Shown here in pieces: positions 6,340 to 13,026 of a stretch of 21,803 nucleotides of DNA. Positions within the stretch are counted from its first letter, which is position 1. Each line of letters starts with the position of its first letter. Position numbers and translations under genes: made by a program. Source of the DNA: DATNFP01 sp035606335 (GTDB taxonomy: Bacteria; Bacteroidota; Bacteroidia; Chitinophagales; Chitinophagaceae); the NCBI GenBank assembly GCA_035606335.1, contig DATNFP010000175.1, positions 1 through 21,803 on the forward strand, written 5' to 3'. The notes beneath the pieces were generated by a model, which saw only the letters and a list, made by a program, of their open reading frames with translations, searched no databases and was not told the origin of the DNA.

Positions 6340-7038
6340 TTAGTTTCTGATTTCTACTCGGATAAATCTTCTGATAAAAAATCCCAGTAGATCACTATCT
6401 ACCTGTTCTATAGGATGTGCAGTGTTAGGTAATATTCCCATCTGTGCATTAGGGAGTGTTTTATAAATTGTTACTGTTTCTTCCAGGCTTACCATTTTAT
6501 CACGATCCCCCAATAATATAAGCGCTGGTATATCAATGGTAGCATAATCTTCCCGCTTCAGAATATTATTTCTTCCTAATGACTCAAGCATTAGAGAAGA
6601 CTTATGCAGTATCTCCTTCCAATCGTTTGGTTGATGTCGCTGCTGTAGCGTTTGAGCAAAAGCCGGGATTTTACTTTCAATTTTTTCGGGGTTAAGCATT
6701 TGTATTTCTCTGGCTGCTATTATTTCATCCCAATGAAATTTTGTTGCAAGCGTGATGATCTTAGTAATTTTTTCAGGATAGTGTTTTGCTATATACATAC
6801 CCACGTAGCCGCCCATACTATAGCCAAATATTGATACTTTGTTTAGATTGTTTGCTTCCAGAAAGTTCAGTACATCTTTCGCAAATGTTTCAATGGAGAA
6901 GTTGGTAGGCATTCCTTTGCCGCCATGCCCTGAAAAATCCAAAGTATACACTTTAAAGTCTTTCGCTAAGATTTCGCTTAGTGACAGCAATTGATCAGAA
7001 GCGCCAATAGCACCATGCAGTAACAATAAAGGTTGCAT
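6340..7038 (-). CDS. Alpha/beta-fold hydrolase
   Basis: A 232-aa cytoplasmic alpha/beta hydrolase. The chain opens with the oxyanion-hole motif 'LLLLHGAIG'. The nucleophile elbow is 'FGYSMGG' (Ser74), the likely catalytic Asp is in 'LLGDRDKMV' (Asp180), and the catalytic His is in 'PNTAHPIEQ' (His208), so the triad is complete. 'DFSGHGGKG' after the second strand is typical of the MenH/esterase-like group. The lid is short and no signal peptide is present. The substrate cannot be named; small ester or thioester hydrolysis is the family expectation. The gene runs alone on the minus strand, facing the terminator of the T9SS gene. A small candidate lipoprotein gene lies 57 nt upstream on the same strand. 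Confidence 0.88.
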   Translation of the reverse strand: MQPLLLLHGAIGASDQLLSLSEILAKDFKVYTLDFSGHGGKGMPTNFSIETFAKDVLNFLEANNLNKVSIFGYSMGGYVGMYIAKHYPEKITKIITLATKFHWDEIIAAREIQMLNPEKIESKIPAFAQTLQQRHQPNDWKEILHKSSLMLESLGRNNILKREDYATIDIPALILLGDRDKMVSLEETVTIYKTLPNAQMGILPNTAHPIEQVDSDLLGFFIRRFIRVEIRN

Positions 7039-7095
7039 CTCGTGAAGATAGAATGATTTTAAAATAAGTAAATGATAAAAAATATTGAACTATAG

Positions 7096-7218
7096 TTATC
7101 TTATATGTTCTTCCATACCACAGCCACAACCGCGAGACTTGGAAGTATAACAGGAAATTAACCCAATGATTGTAAATAGTGTGAGAGAAAGAAATAACAG
7201 GCGGAGTATTTTGTTCAT
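7096..7218 (-). CDS. Candidate small lipoprotein, 40 aa
   Basis: A short minus-strand ORF with an ATG at 7218 and a TAA at 7096. It has a basic start (MNKILR), a hydrophobic stretch (LLFLSLTLFTIIGL), then 'LISC' as a lipobox with Cys23. The mature part is about 18 residues (YTSKSRGCGCGMEEHIR) with a Cys-Gly-Cys-Gly motif. The layout is that of a signal-peptidase-II-processed lipoprotein. Similar tiny Cys/Gly-ended lipoproteins occur in Bacteroidota, to my recollection. It lies 57 nt upstream of the hydrolase gene on the same strand. No matching TAnnTTTG box was found; TACTTTTA about 30 nt upstream is one base off. Its function is unknown. The organised signal-peptide/lipobox layout makes coincidence unlikely but not excluded. 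Confidence 0.55.
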   Translation of the reverse strand: MNKILRLLFLSLTLFTIIGLISCYTSKSRGCGCGMEEHIR

Positions 7219-7304
7219 GCTTGATTGTATTAACGATACTTTTTAAAAGTAATCAATTATATAAAATGTGAATATTCTTTACTCTTGTTCATCATTTATC
7301 CTTT

Positions 7305-7312
7305 TATTTTTG
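7305..7312 (+). promoter_or_regulatory. Possible promoter -7 box upstream of the DUF1697 gene
   Basis: TATTTTTG fits TAnnTTTG and has a TTG 17 nt upstream (7285-7287), close to the Bacteroidota -33/-7 arrangement. The distance to the next ATG (7522) is about 210 nt. Confidence 0.35.
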
Positions 7313-7363
7313 CTTTGGCGATGCTATTATTGTTGTTGACCCAAATGAAAATACCAATTATCG

Positions 7364-7402
7364 ATGGGAAATTATTGGGGAATAAATGGGAAATCATTGG
7401 GG
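7364..7402. repeat. Short tandem duplication, 17 nt twice, period 22
   Basis: ATGGGAAATTATTGGGG (7364-7380) and ATGGGAAATCATTGGGG (7386-7402) differ at one base. A third partial copy, AATGGGAAATT, follows near 7467. It lies in the non-coding DNA before the DUF1697 gene. Confidence 0.7.
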
Positions 7403-7521
7403 TATGAAAATTTCATAACTGGCTGATTACCAGGAAAAGATTGTGGAAAGGTGATTTTTATTACTCAATGGGAAATTTTAAAAAATTGCCTCTGCGTAAT
7501 GCGACATTAAATTAATTACAA

Positions 7522-8064
7522 ATGGAGACATTCATTTCAATCCTTCGGGGAATTAACGTAACAGGATACAATACGCTTCCTATGGCCGATTTAAGGGCTA
7601 TGTATGAAGAGATGAAATTTAAAGATGTTACAACTTATATACAGAGTGGTAATGTTATATGTAAAGGCGCTAATGCATCTGATGAAGGTCTTGCTCAAAA
7701 AATTGAAAAGGCCATCCTGAAGAAATTTAATTTAACTGTTCCTGTTATCATAAGAACGGTAAAAGAAATTGATAAAGTTATTGCAGCCAACCCTTTTACA
7801 AAACGAAAAGATGTTGACTTGCAGAGATTGTATGTTACATTTCTCGCGGAGAATCCTCAAAAAGCCAATTTAGCGGCAATAAAAAGCTATAACAACCCAC
7901 CTGATGAATTTGTTATTTTGGGTAAAGAAGTATATCTGTATTGCCCCAGTGGCTATGGCAATACTAAATTGTCTAACACCTTTTTTGAAAATAAGCTTAA
8001 AGTAAAGGCTACAACCCGCAACTGGAAAACAGTAAATAAGCTGCTCGAGCTTGCTACAAAATAG
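7522..8064 (+). CDS. DUF1697 domain-containing protein
   Basis: A 180-aa cytoplasmic protein of the DUF1697 family (PF08002), full length. Family landmarks are the N-terminal 'ISILRGINVTGYNTLPMADLR', then 'VTTYIQSGNVI', and the C-terminal 'YGNTKLSNTFFENKLKVKATTRNWKTVNKLLEL'. The C-terminal 'TTRNW-TV--L' block is strongly conserved in the family. The biochemical role is unknown; the fold is reported as two related alpha/beta halves. The start at 7522 is the family's usual position. Its stop lies only 4 nt from the stop of the convergent HtrA-like gene, with no terminator hairpin between them, so the two transcripts probably overlap at their 3' ends. Confidence 0.92.
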   Translation: METFISILRGINVTGYNTLPMADLRAMYEEMKFKDVTTYIQSGNVICKGANASDEGLAQKIEKAILKKFNLTVPVIIRTVKEIDKVIAANPFTKRKDVDLQRLYVTFLAENPQKANLAAIKSYNNPPDEFVILGKEVYLYCPSGYGNTKLSNTFFENKLKVKATTRNWKTVNKLLELATK

Positions 8065-8068
8065 TTAT

Positions 8069-8989
8069 CTATCTTTCTGCAGGCGTTAATCTTATTTCCT
8101 TTTTCCGGTTATCTCTTAAAACACCTACATATTGAAACTGCCCTATCTTTTCTTCCGTAAGCATTTTAAACAACTCGTCAGATGTCTCCACCATTTGGTC
8201 ATTAAAAGCAAAGAGAATATCACCACTCAGTACGCCTGCTTTTTCCGCTGGGCTGCTATTTTCAACTTGTGTGATAAACAAAGCTTGTTTGTTCTTAATT
8301 TCCGATACGGCTCTCAGCTTAGGTACTATGTCTATCTGTTGCATCACAATTCCCAGGTAAGCACGTTTTATTTTACCAAAACGTATCAATTGATTAGCCA
8401 CCGATTTAGCAGTATCTATACTAATAGCAAAACACAATCCTTGCGCACCATTGATTGTAGCCGTATTTACTCCTACTACCCGGCCATCAGCATTTATCAA
8501 AGGGCCCCCTGAATTACCGGGATTTAACGCTGCATCAGTTTGTATCATGCTATCTATCATTCTGCCGGTTTCAGTACGCAAGCTTCGCCCTAAAGCACTC
8601 ACAACGCCTGTAGTCACTGTATGCTGGAAGCCAAGAGGATTACCTATTGCAATTACAAGTTGTCCTATTTTTAGTTCGGCTGCATCACCAAGCGTAGCAG
8701 GAACAAAATCGATAGCTGATATTTTCAATATGGCAAGGTCTGTATCGGGATCTTCGCCTACCAGTACAGCAATATGACTGCTGCCATCATACATAATAAT
8801 ATTTAGCTTCTTAGCCCCATGCACCACATGACTATTAGTAAACAAATACCCATCCGACGAAAACAGAAAACCAGAGCCTGTTCCAGAAGGCACATCCTTG
8901 CCATTTCGTTCATTGATCCGTTCTATTTTAACCACTGCCGTGCGCACACTATCGACGGCACTAATAATGGTTTGAGAATAATTGTCCAT
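8069..8989 (-). CDS. HtrA/DegP-like trypsin-fold serine protease with one PDZ domain, no signal peptide
   Basis: A 306-aa S1C-family protease. The catalytic triad is visible: His54 in 'TNSHVVHG', Asp84 in 'DPDTDLAIL' and Ser160 in 'NPGNSGGPL'. The protease domain spans about residues 15-205 and one PDZ domain about 210-300 ('YLGIVMQQ', 'SPAEKAGVLSGDILFAFND'). Unlike typical HtrA/DegP/DegS, it lacks a signal peptide or N-terminal membrane anchor. An in-frame TGA lies 12 nt before the ATG, so no longer product is possible. It should therefore be cytoplasmic, or exported by an unusual route. The length is that of a single-PDZ HtrA core. It probably has a role in degrading or sensing misfolded proteins, but its targets are unknown. 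It faces the DUF1697 gene with a 4-nt gap. Confidence 0.9.
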   Translation of the reverse strand: MDNYSQTIISAVDSVRTAVVKIERINERNGKDVPSGTGSGFLFSSDGYLFTNSHVVHGAKKLNIIMYDGSSHIAVLVGEDPDTDLAILKISAIDFVPATLGDAAELKIGQLVIAIGNPLGFQHTVTTGVVSALGRSLRTETGRMIDSMIQTDAALNPGNSGGPLINADGRVVGVNTATINGAQGLCFAISIDTAKSVANQLIRFGKIKRAYLGIVMQQIDIVPKLRAVSEIKNKQALFITQVENSSPAEKAGVLSGDILFAFNDQMVETSDELFKMLTEEKIGQFQYVGVLRDNRKKEIRLTPAER

Positions 8990-9119
8990 AAAAAGATGAT
9001 GTCAAAACACAAACCATTATATAAACAGTCTAAATAAGCTGTTTTTTTGGCAAATAAATCGTTGAGAATGGACAATTGGTCAGTAAAAAGTTATATATGT
9101 GACATGTTGTAAATAGTAA

Positions 9120-9476
9120 TCAGAAAAATGCATCCTCAAAATGAAGTATCTCTTTTATATTTCCCCTATCCAGCAGCACACTTATTATATCAAAACGGAT
9201 GGTATTATGCTCTGGATTGGCTTCTATGTATGCCTCGGCAGCTATTTTCAGGAAACTTTGTTTTTTGGCTGTTACAGCCTCTTCAGGAAAGCCAAAATCA
9301 AAGTTGCTGCGGGTTTTCACCTCTATAAAGATTAAAATATCACCTTTTTTAGCAATTATATCCACTTCCTTCTTCCCAAAGCACCAGTTGCGCTGTAAAA
9401 TAGCATAACCATTTTTTAGCAAAAAGTTTCCTGCAATTTCTTCCCCTTTTATGCCAGTTTCGTTATGTTTGGACAT
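9120..9476 (-). CDS. yraN: YraN family protein (UPF0102), endonuclease-like fold
   Basis: A 118-aa full-length YraN protein with the Holliday-junction-resolvase-like restriction endonuclease fold. Visible motifs are 'GIKGEEIAGNFLLKNGYAILQRNW' at the N terminus, then 'GKKEVDIIAKKGDILIFIEVKTRS', which carries the E-x(n)-D-x(n)-E-V-K metal-binding core. These are followed by 'FPEEAVTAKKQSFLKIAAEAYI'. Members are thought to act on DNA, but the in vivo role is not settled. It is cytoplasmic. Its start codon is 13 nt from the start of the divergent isomerase gene, and the isomerase's likely promoter lies within the first codons of this gene. Confidence 0.93.
   Translation of the reverse strand: MSKHNETGIKGEEIAGNFLLKNGYAILQRNWCFGKKEVDIIAKKGDILIFIEVKTRSNFDFGFPEEAVTAKKQSFLKIAAEAYIEANPEHNTIRFDIISVLLDRGNIKEILHFEDAFF
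9464..9471 (+). promoter_or_regulatory. Bacteroidota-type -7 box for the isomerase gene, inside the yraN 5' end
   Basis: TATGTTTG fits TAnnTTTG and ends 18 nt before the ATG at 9490. It overlaps the first codons of the divergently oriented yraN. Confidence 0.5.
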
Positions 9477-9489
9477 TGAAATCGAAAAT

Positions 9490-10473
9490 ATGAAAGATTT
9501 AGTATTAAACTTTACTACCCAATTACATGAGGCACTTATTATTGGACAGAATTATCGTTTCACTGCTTCTGAAAAAGAATTTCATAATGTGGTTCTTACC
9601 GGCTTAGGCGGCAGTGGAATCGGAGGGTCTATTACCCAGAATTATGTGTTCGATAAAATGTCAATTCCTTTCATCGTCAATAAAGATTATTTTCTTCCTT
9701 CTTTTGTCGATTCAAATTCTTTAGTCATTGTTTCATCTTATTCCGGTAATACTGAAGAAACCGTTGCGGCGATGCAGCAGGCTATTAAAGCTAAAGCAAC
9801 TATTGTTTGTGTTACTTCCGGTGGTAAAGTCGCAGAGATCGCTAAAAAGAAAAAGATAGATTGTGTATTGCTTCCAGCCGGTATGCCACCACGTGCATGT
9901 CTTGGATATTCTGTAGTACAGGTGCTCTATACTTTATCTCATTTTGGCCTTATAAATTATGATTTTGAAAAAAATATAAAAGCCTCTATCAAGCTGCTAA
10001 ATGCTGATGAAAAAGACATTCAGCAGAAAGCCCGCGCAGTAGCCAAAAAGCTGTTTGAAAAATTGCCAATAATCTATACGGCCTCTGATTTTGAAGGTGT
10101 AGCTGTTCGTTTTCGTCAGCAGATAAATGAAAATAGCAAAATGCTTGCATGGCATAATGTATTGCCCGAAATGAATCATAATGAATTAGTAGGATGGCGT
10201 GATAAAGATGCAAGTAAGGCTGTGGTAATTTTAAGGAATGAAGATGATTACGAACGTGTACAAATGCGTTTAGAAATAAATAAAAAAGTATTTAAAAAAT
10301 ACACTCCAAATATAATTGAGATTGTATCGAAGGGCAAAAGCTATTGGGAAAAAGTATTCTATATCGTGCATCTTACCGATTGGGTATCTGTGATGCTTGC
10401 TGATCTGCGGAATGTTGATGCTACAGAAGTGAAAGTGATAGATTTTCTTAAAGGAGAATTAGCTAAGGCCTAA
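9490..10473 (+). CDS. Bifunctional phosphoglucose/phosphomannose isomerase
   Basis: A 327-aa SIS-fold enzyme of the bifunctional PGI/PMI family (TIGR02128). It interconverts fructose-6-P with glucose-6-P and with mannose-6-P in the cytoplasm. The two SIS lobes show 'GLGGSGIGGS' (38-47), 'SSYSGNTEETV' (82-92) for phosphate binding, and 'PPRACLGYS' (133-141). 'INENSK' (212-217) and 'PEMNHNELVGW' (226-236) form the active-site region. The C-terminal 'HLTDWVSVMLA' and 'VIDFLKGEL' are also family-typical. The frame opens at 9451, but those extra 13 residues overlap the yraN start and promoter, so the methionine at 9490, leading into the first helix, is chosen. It ends before a bidirectional terminator shared with the aldolase gene. 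Confidence 0.93.
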   Translation: MKDLVLNFTTQLHEALIIGQNYRFTASEKEFHNVVLTGLGGSGIGGSITQNYVFDKMSIPFIVNKDYFLPSFVDSNSLVIVSSYSGNTEETVAAMQQAIKAKATIVCVTSGGKVAEIAKKKKIDCVLLPAGMPPRACLGYSVVQVLYTLSHFGLINYDFEKNIKASIKLLNADEKDIQQKARAVAKKLFEKLPIIYTASDFEGVAVRFRQQINENSKMLAWHNVLPEMNHNELVGWRDKDASKAVVILRNEDDYERVQMRLEINKKVFKKYTPNIIEIVSKGKSYWEKVFYIVHLTDWVSVMLADLRNVDATEVKVIDFLKGELAKA

Positions 10474-10493
10474 TTAGATTCTCTTAAAATCAT

Positions 10494-10530
10494 AAAAATA
10501 AAGACCATCAACAAGATGGCCTTTATTTTT
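10494..10530. terminator. Bidirectional terminator between the isomerase and aldolase genes
   Basis: 16-base arms (10494-10509 and 10515-10530) pair with a single mismatch around a 5-nt loop AACAA. A runs on the left and T runs on the right give a U-tail on both strands. It sits between two convergent stops (10473 and 10544). Confidence 0.88.
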
Positions 10531-10543
10531 ATAAGAAAGTTGA

Positions 10544-11197
10544 TTAGTGCAATGATTTTGCATCATTCAGAAACTGCTGCAGACCTATATCTGTAAGAGG
10601 ATGCTTTAATAGGCCTAAAATTGAGCTAAGAGGACAAGTGCATACATCTGCTCCCGCTTCGGCACAACGTACTATGTGTAACGGGCTGCGGATAGAAGCT
10701 GCTAAAACTTCCGTCATATATCCCTGGGCATTGTAAATGCCCACTATTTGTTCTATGAGCTGTACTCCATCCCAACTACTATCATCTATACGACCTATAA
10801 AAGGTGATACAAATGCTGCTCCCGCTTTGGCTGCAAGTATTGCCTGTCCTGCAGAAAATACCAATGTACAGTTAGTTTGTATGCCATTGTCTGTAAACCA
10901 TTTGATGGCCTTTACACCATCCTTTATCATTGGCACTTTTACAACGATATTTTTATGAATAGTAGCAAGCTTTTTGCCTTCACTTACTATTTCATCAAAT
11001 GTGGTACCTAATACTTCTGCGCTAACTGGGCCATCTACAATTTCACATATTGTTTTGTAATGCTGCGTAATAGCATCATGACCCTTTATTCCTTCTTTAG
11101 CCATTAAAGTAGGATTGGTAGTTACACCATCAAGAATGCCGAGGTCGTGGGCTTCCTTTATCTGTGCAAGATTAGCAGTATCTATAAAAAATTTCAT
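10544..11197 (-). CDS. fsa: Fructose-6-phosphate aldolase / small transaldolase-like enzyme
   Basis: A 217-aa protein of the short transaldolase/FSA family (about 215-220 aa, decameric in characterised members). Motifs are 'MKFFIDTANLAQIK', 'GVTTNPTLMAKEG', 'VSAEVLGTTFDEI', the Schiff-base lysine in 'NIVVKVPM' (Lys87), 'NCTLVFSAGQAILAAKAGA', and 'SPFIGRIDD'. Members either cleave fructose-6-P to dihydroxyacetone and glyceraldehyde-3-P or act as true transaldolases in the pentose phosphate pathway. The sequence read by eye does not separate these; many Bacteroidota members probably serve as transaldolase. It is cytoplasmic. It has its own TAnnTTTG promoter at 11217-11224 and lies 108 nt downstream of the SRP RNA gene, whose T-run should insulate it. 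Confidence 0.92.
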   Translation of the reverse strand: MKFFIDTANLAQIKEAHDLGILDGVTTNPTLMAKEGIKGHDAITQHYKTICEIVDGPVSAEVLGTTFDEIVSEGKKLATIHKNIVVKVPMIKDGVKAIKWFTDNGIQTNCTLVFSAGQAILAAKAGAAFVSPFIGRIDDSSWDGVQLIEQIVGIYNAQGYMTEVLAASIRSPLHIVRCAEAGADVCTCPLSSILGLLKHPLTDIGLQQFLNDAKSLH

Positions 11198-11216
11198 TGA
11201 TTTAGTATTTCGATGG

Positions 11217-11224
11217 CAAAGTTA
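11217..11224 (-). promoter_or_regulatory. Bacteroidota-type -7 box for the aldolase gene
   Basis: On the minus strand TAACTTTG fits TAnnTTTG and lies 19 nt before the ATG at 11197, giving a very short leader. Confidence 0.5.
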
Positions 11225-11305
11225 GTCAAATAATTAGCTGTTGCCAGACATGAGGAGTTAAGTTTGAAATAAAGAAAAAGTGTAATAAAAGGCAGGAATA
11301 AAAAA

Positions 11306-11403
11306 CTGGCAAGTTACTCACATCGCACCGCTACGACCGCCCGCCCTTGCTACATTCCTGTCCTGGGGGATTCAGCAGGAGCTGGCCGTATAAGACTTGC
11401 CAG
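11306..11403 (-). ncRNA. ffs: Signal recognition particle RNA, small bacterial type (4.5S RNA)
   Basis: A 98-nt RNA on the minus strand. The ends CTGGCAAGT and ACTTGCCAG pair perfectly. The apical domain carries the SRP RNA signature: CCAGG-A-C-A-GGAA-TGT-AGCA, with a GGAA tetraloop (plus-strand 11355-11358) closed by ACA/TGT and the asymmetric AGCA internal-loop strand bound by Ffh. It follows a -7 box (TATCTTTG) by about 5 nt and ends directly in a T5 run (11305-11301), so the whole gene is a compact transcription unit. The RNA binds Ffh and works with FtsY in co-translational membrane targeting. The size matches the short, Alu-less type usual in this phylum. Confidence 0.95.
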
Positions 11404-11408
11404 GGTGG

Positions 11409-11416
11409 CAAAGATA
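11409..11416 (-). promoter_or_regulatory. -7 box of the SRP RNA promoter
   Basis: On the minus strand TATCTTTG matches TAnnTTTG, placed about 5 nt before the first paired base of the SRP RNA, just where the transcript should start. Confidence 0.65.
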
Positions 11417-11452
11417 AAGAAGATTTTTTGATTTTAGTTACTTAGAAAAAGA

Positions 11453-11479
11453 AAAAGTGCAAGATTTACTTGCACTTTT
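11453..11479 (-). terminator. Terminator of the phosphoglucomutase gene
   Basis: A perfect 11-bp stem (11453-11463 with 11469-11479, core AGTGCAAG/CTTGCACT) with a 5-nt loop. On the minus strand it is followed by T-rich sequence (TTTTTC repeated). It lies 26 nt past the stop at 11506 and separates the gene from the SRP RNA promoter. Confidence 0.88.
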
Positions 11480-11505
11480 CATATGAGGTTTATTTTCGGA
11501 TGTTA

Positions 11506-12912
11506 TTAATTCAAAATTGTCTCCATTACATCTTTTAATATGTCGTCAGTTTCTGTTTTGCTGTTGCCTTCTGCATAAACACGTAGCAATGGCTCGGTAC
11601 CTGAAGCTCTTAACATGATCCAGCCACCATTATCCAGCAGGTATTTTATACCATCTGTATTTTCAATCTTGTTGAATGTATATTTTCCAAACTTGCTATA
11701 TCCAGATGCTGCGGCTTTTTGTATTATCGCATTCTTTTTGTCGTTTTCAATATGTAGATCGTTACGTTCGTAAACAAACCTGCCAACTACTGCGTATACC
11801 TCTTCACATAATTCTTTTAGTGTTTTGCCTGTTTGTGTCATGAACTCATATAGAAGCAGCCCATCATAAATACCGTCGCGTTCGGGTATGTGTCCTTTCA
11901 CTGCTATACCACCGCTTTCCTCCCCACCTACCAGCACATCTTCTTTTGTCATTATCTCGCTGATATATTTAAAGCCAACAGGAGTGACTTCAACAGGTAA
12001 TCCATAGCTTTCACACATTTTCTTTACCCTGTCTGTTACTGAAAATGCGATGGCTACTTTGCCATTCATCTTTTTGTATTTATGCAGGTAATGTATCAGT
12101 AACAATATGATATTATGTGCATCAACAAAATTGCCATCTTCATCATATAATCCAATGCGATCTGCATCTCCATCTGTAGCTAAGCCGATTTTAATTTCAG
12201 GAGTAGTGCGCACTGTATGGGCTAATTCCTGCAGATTTTTATCAAGAGGCTCAGGTGCCTGTCCATGAAATCCGGGATTATCATCGCAATGTATCAATGC
12301 GGCATTAGGCAATAGGCGACGAATCACATTTTGACCAGCTCCAAACATTGCATCATAAGCCATTTTAAATGGTGACTTATTCAATGCATTAAAATCAAAT
12401 TTTTCCTGGAGATAACTCACATACATCTCTTCCAGCTTCACGTATTCCAGTAGTCCTTGTGATTCCCAATATGATAATGGTTGTTCTGGCATTGTTACAT
12501 CAGTGGGTATCAATGCTTCTACAGCCGCAATGTCTTTGGGATTAGAAGGGCCGCCATGAGCACCTTTTAGCTTATACCCGTTATAAGTAGGAGGGTTGTG
12601 AGAAGCTGTGATGACAACACCTTGTTGAGCTTTTAAATGTAATACACCCATCGAAATCATTGGTGTGCTAACAGTACCTTTATCTAACAATACTTTTACT
12701 CCGTTAGCACATAATACTTTAGCCACCGTTTCTGTAAAAAGGCCACCACCAAAACGGTAATCGTGTCCCACTACAACCTTTGGTTTATCATTCTGCTGCA
12801 ACAGCCAGTCGGCCAAAGCCTTACTTACACGAGCTACATTGTAAACTGTAAAATCCAGCGCTATGATCGCGCGCCATCCGTCTGTACCAAATTTTATTTT
12901 ATCGGGCGACAT
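11506..12912 (-). CDS. Phosphoglucomutase/phosphomannomutase family protein
   Basis: A 468-aa alpha-D-phosphohexomutase. Four-domain landmarks are all present: 'KFGTDGWRA' at the N terminus, the phosphoserine loop 'TASHNPP' (Ser104), the metal loop 'TDGDADRIG' (246-254), the sugar-binding 'GGEESGG' (329-335), and the phosphate-binding 'RASGTEPLLRVY' (435-446). It interconverts hexose-1-P and hexose-6-P (glucose or mannose) in the cytoplasm, feeding nucleotide-sugar and glycan synthesis. The frame is open 25 codons further up to 12987, but that stretch includes a TAnnTTTG promoter and a hairpin, so the methionine at 12912 just before KFGTDGWR is chosen. It is followed by a strong terminator and divergent from the aldehyde dehydrogenase gene. 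Glucose versus mannose preference cannot be told by eye. Confidence 0.92.
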   Translation of the reverse strand: MSPDKIKFGTDGWRAIIALDFTVYNVARVSKALADWLLQQNDKPKVVVGHDYRFGGGLFTETVAKVLCANGVKVLLDKGTVSTPMISMGVLHLKAQQGVVITASHNPPTYNGYKLKGAHGGPSNPKDIAAVEALIPTDVTMPEQPLSYWESQGLLEYVKLEEMYVSYLQEKFDFNALNKSPFKMAYDAMFGAGQNVIRRLLPNAALIHCDDNPGFHGQAPEPLDKNLQELAHTVRTTPEIKIGLATDGDADRIGLYDEDGNFVDAHNIILLLIHYLHKYKKMNGKVAIAFSVTDRVKKMCESYGLPVEVTPVGFKYISEIMTKEDVLVGGEESGGIAVKGHIPERDGIYDGLLLYEFMTQTGKTLKELCEEVYAVVGRFVYERNDLHIENDKKNAIIQKAAASGYSKFGKYTFNKIENTDGIKYLLDNGGWIMLRASGTEPLLRVYAEGNSKTETDDILKDVMETILN

Positions 12913-12941
12913 GGGGTCATTTTTTATAATTCGTAATAGTT

Positions 12942-12972
12942 GCCTGCATAGCGGTTTTGTAAACAGGCAGGC
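12942..12972 (-). other. Inverted repeat in the phosphoglucomutase leader
   Basis: GCCTGC and GCAGGC arms (12942-12947 and 12967-12972) enclose 19 nt. They fall right after the -7 box, so they would lie at the very 5' end of the mRNA, 30 nt from the start codon. It may be a leader hairpin or chance. Confidence 0.3.
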
Positions 12973-12979
12973 AAAAATA
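12972..12979 (-). promoter_or_regulatory. Bacteroidota-type -7 box for the phosphoglucomutase gene
   Basis: On the minus strand TATTTTTG fits TAnnTTTG, 60 nt before the ATG at 12912. Its place inside the longer open frame argues for the shorter protein. Confidence 0.45.
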
Positions 12980-13026
12980 ATAAACATTTGTTCGGGGTTA
13001 TTTAATTTTATTGAAAATTCTGTACA

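Larger units (their letters stand above)
7219..7521. other. Intergenic region, 303 nt, with a possible promoter and a small tandem duplication
   Basis: There is no convincing gene here. It holds a possible plus-strand promoter (TTG at 7285-7287, then TATTTTTG at 7305-7312 after 17 nt) and a near-perfect 17-nt tandem duplication at 7364-7402. If the promoter serves the DUF1697 gene at 7522, the leader would be about 200 nt, long enough for a regulatory RNA, but I see no recognisable riboswitch. Confidence 0.4.

Noticed and set aside
7321..7407. A 28-codon ORF in the gap before the DUF1697 gene
   Set aside because: It is short, has no promoter of its own and no recognisable features, and overlaps the tandem duplication; it is probably chance.
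8132..8777. Open frames of up to 126 codons opposite the HtrA-like gene
   Set aside because: They are antisense to an intact, well-recognised protease gene and show no family motif.
12913..12987. A 25-residue N-terminal extension of the phosphohexomutase
   Set aside because: The segment holds a TAnnTTTG promoter element and a hairpin, and the family's N-terminal KFGTDGWR motif follows the methionine at 12912.
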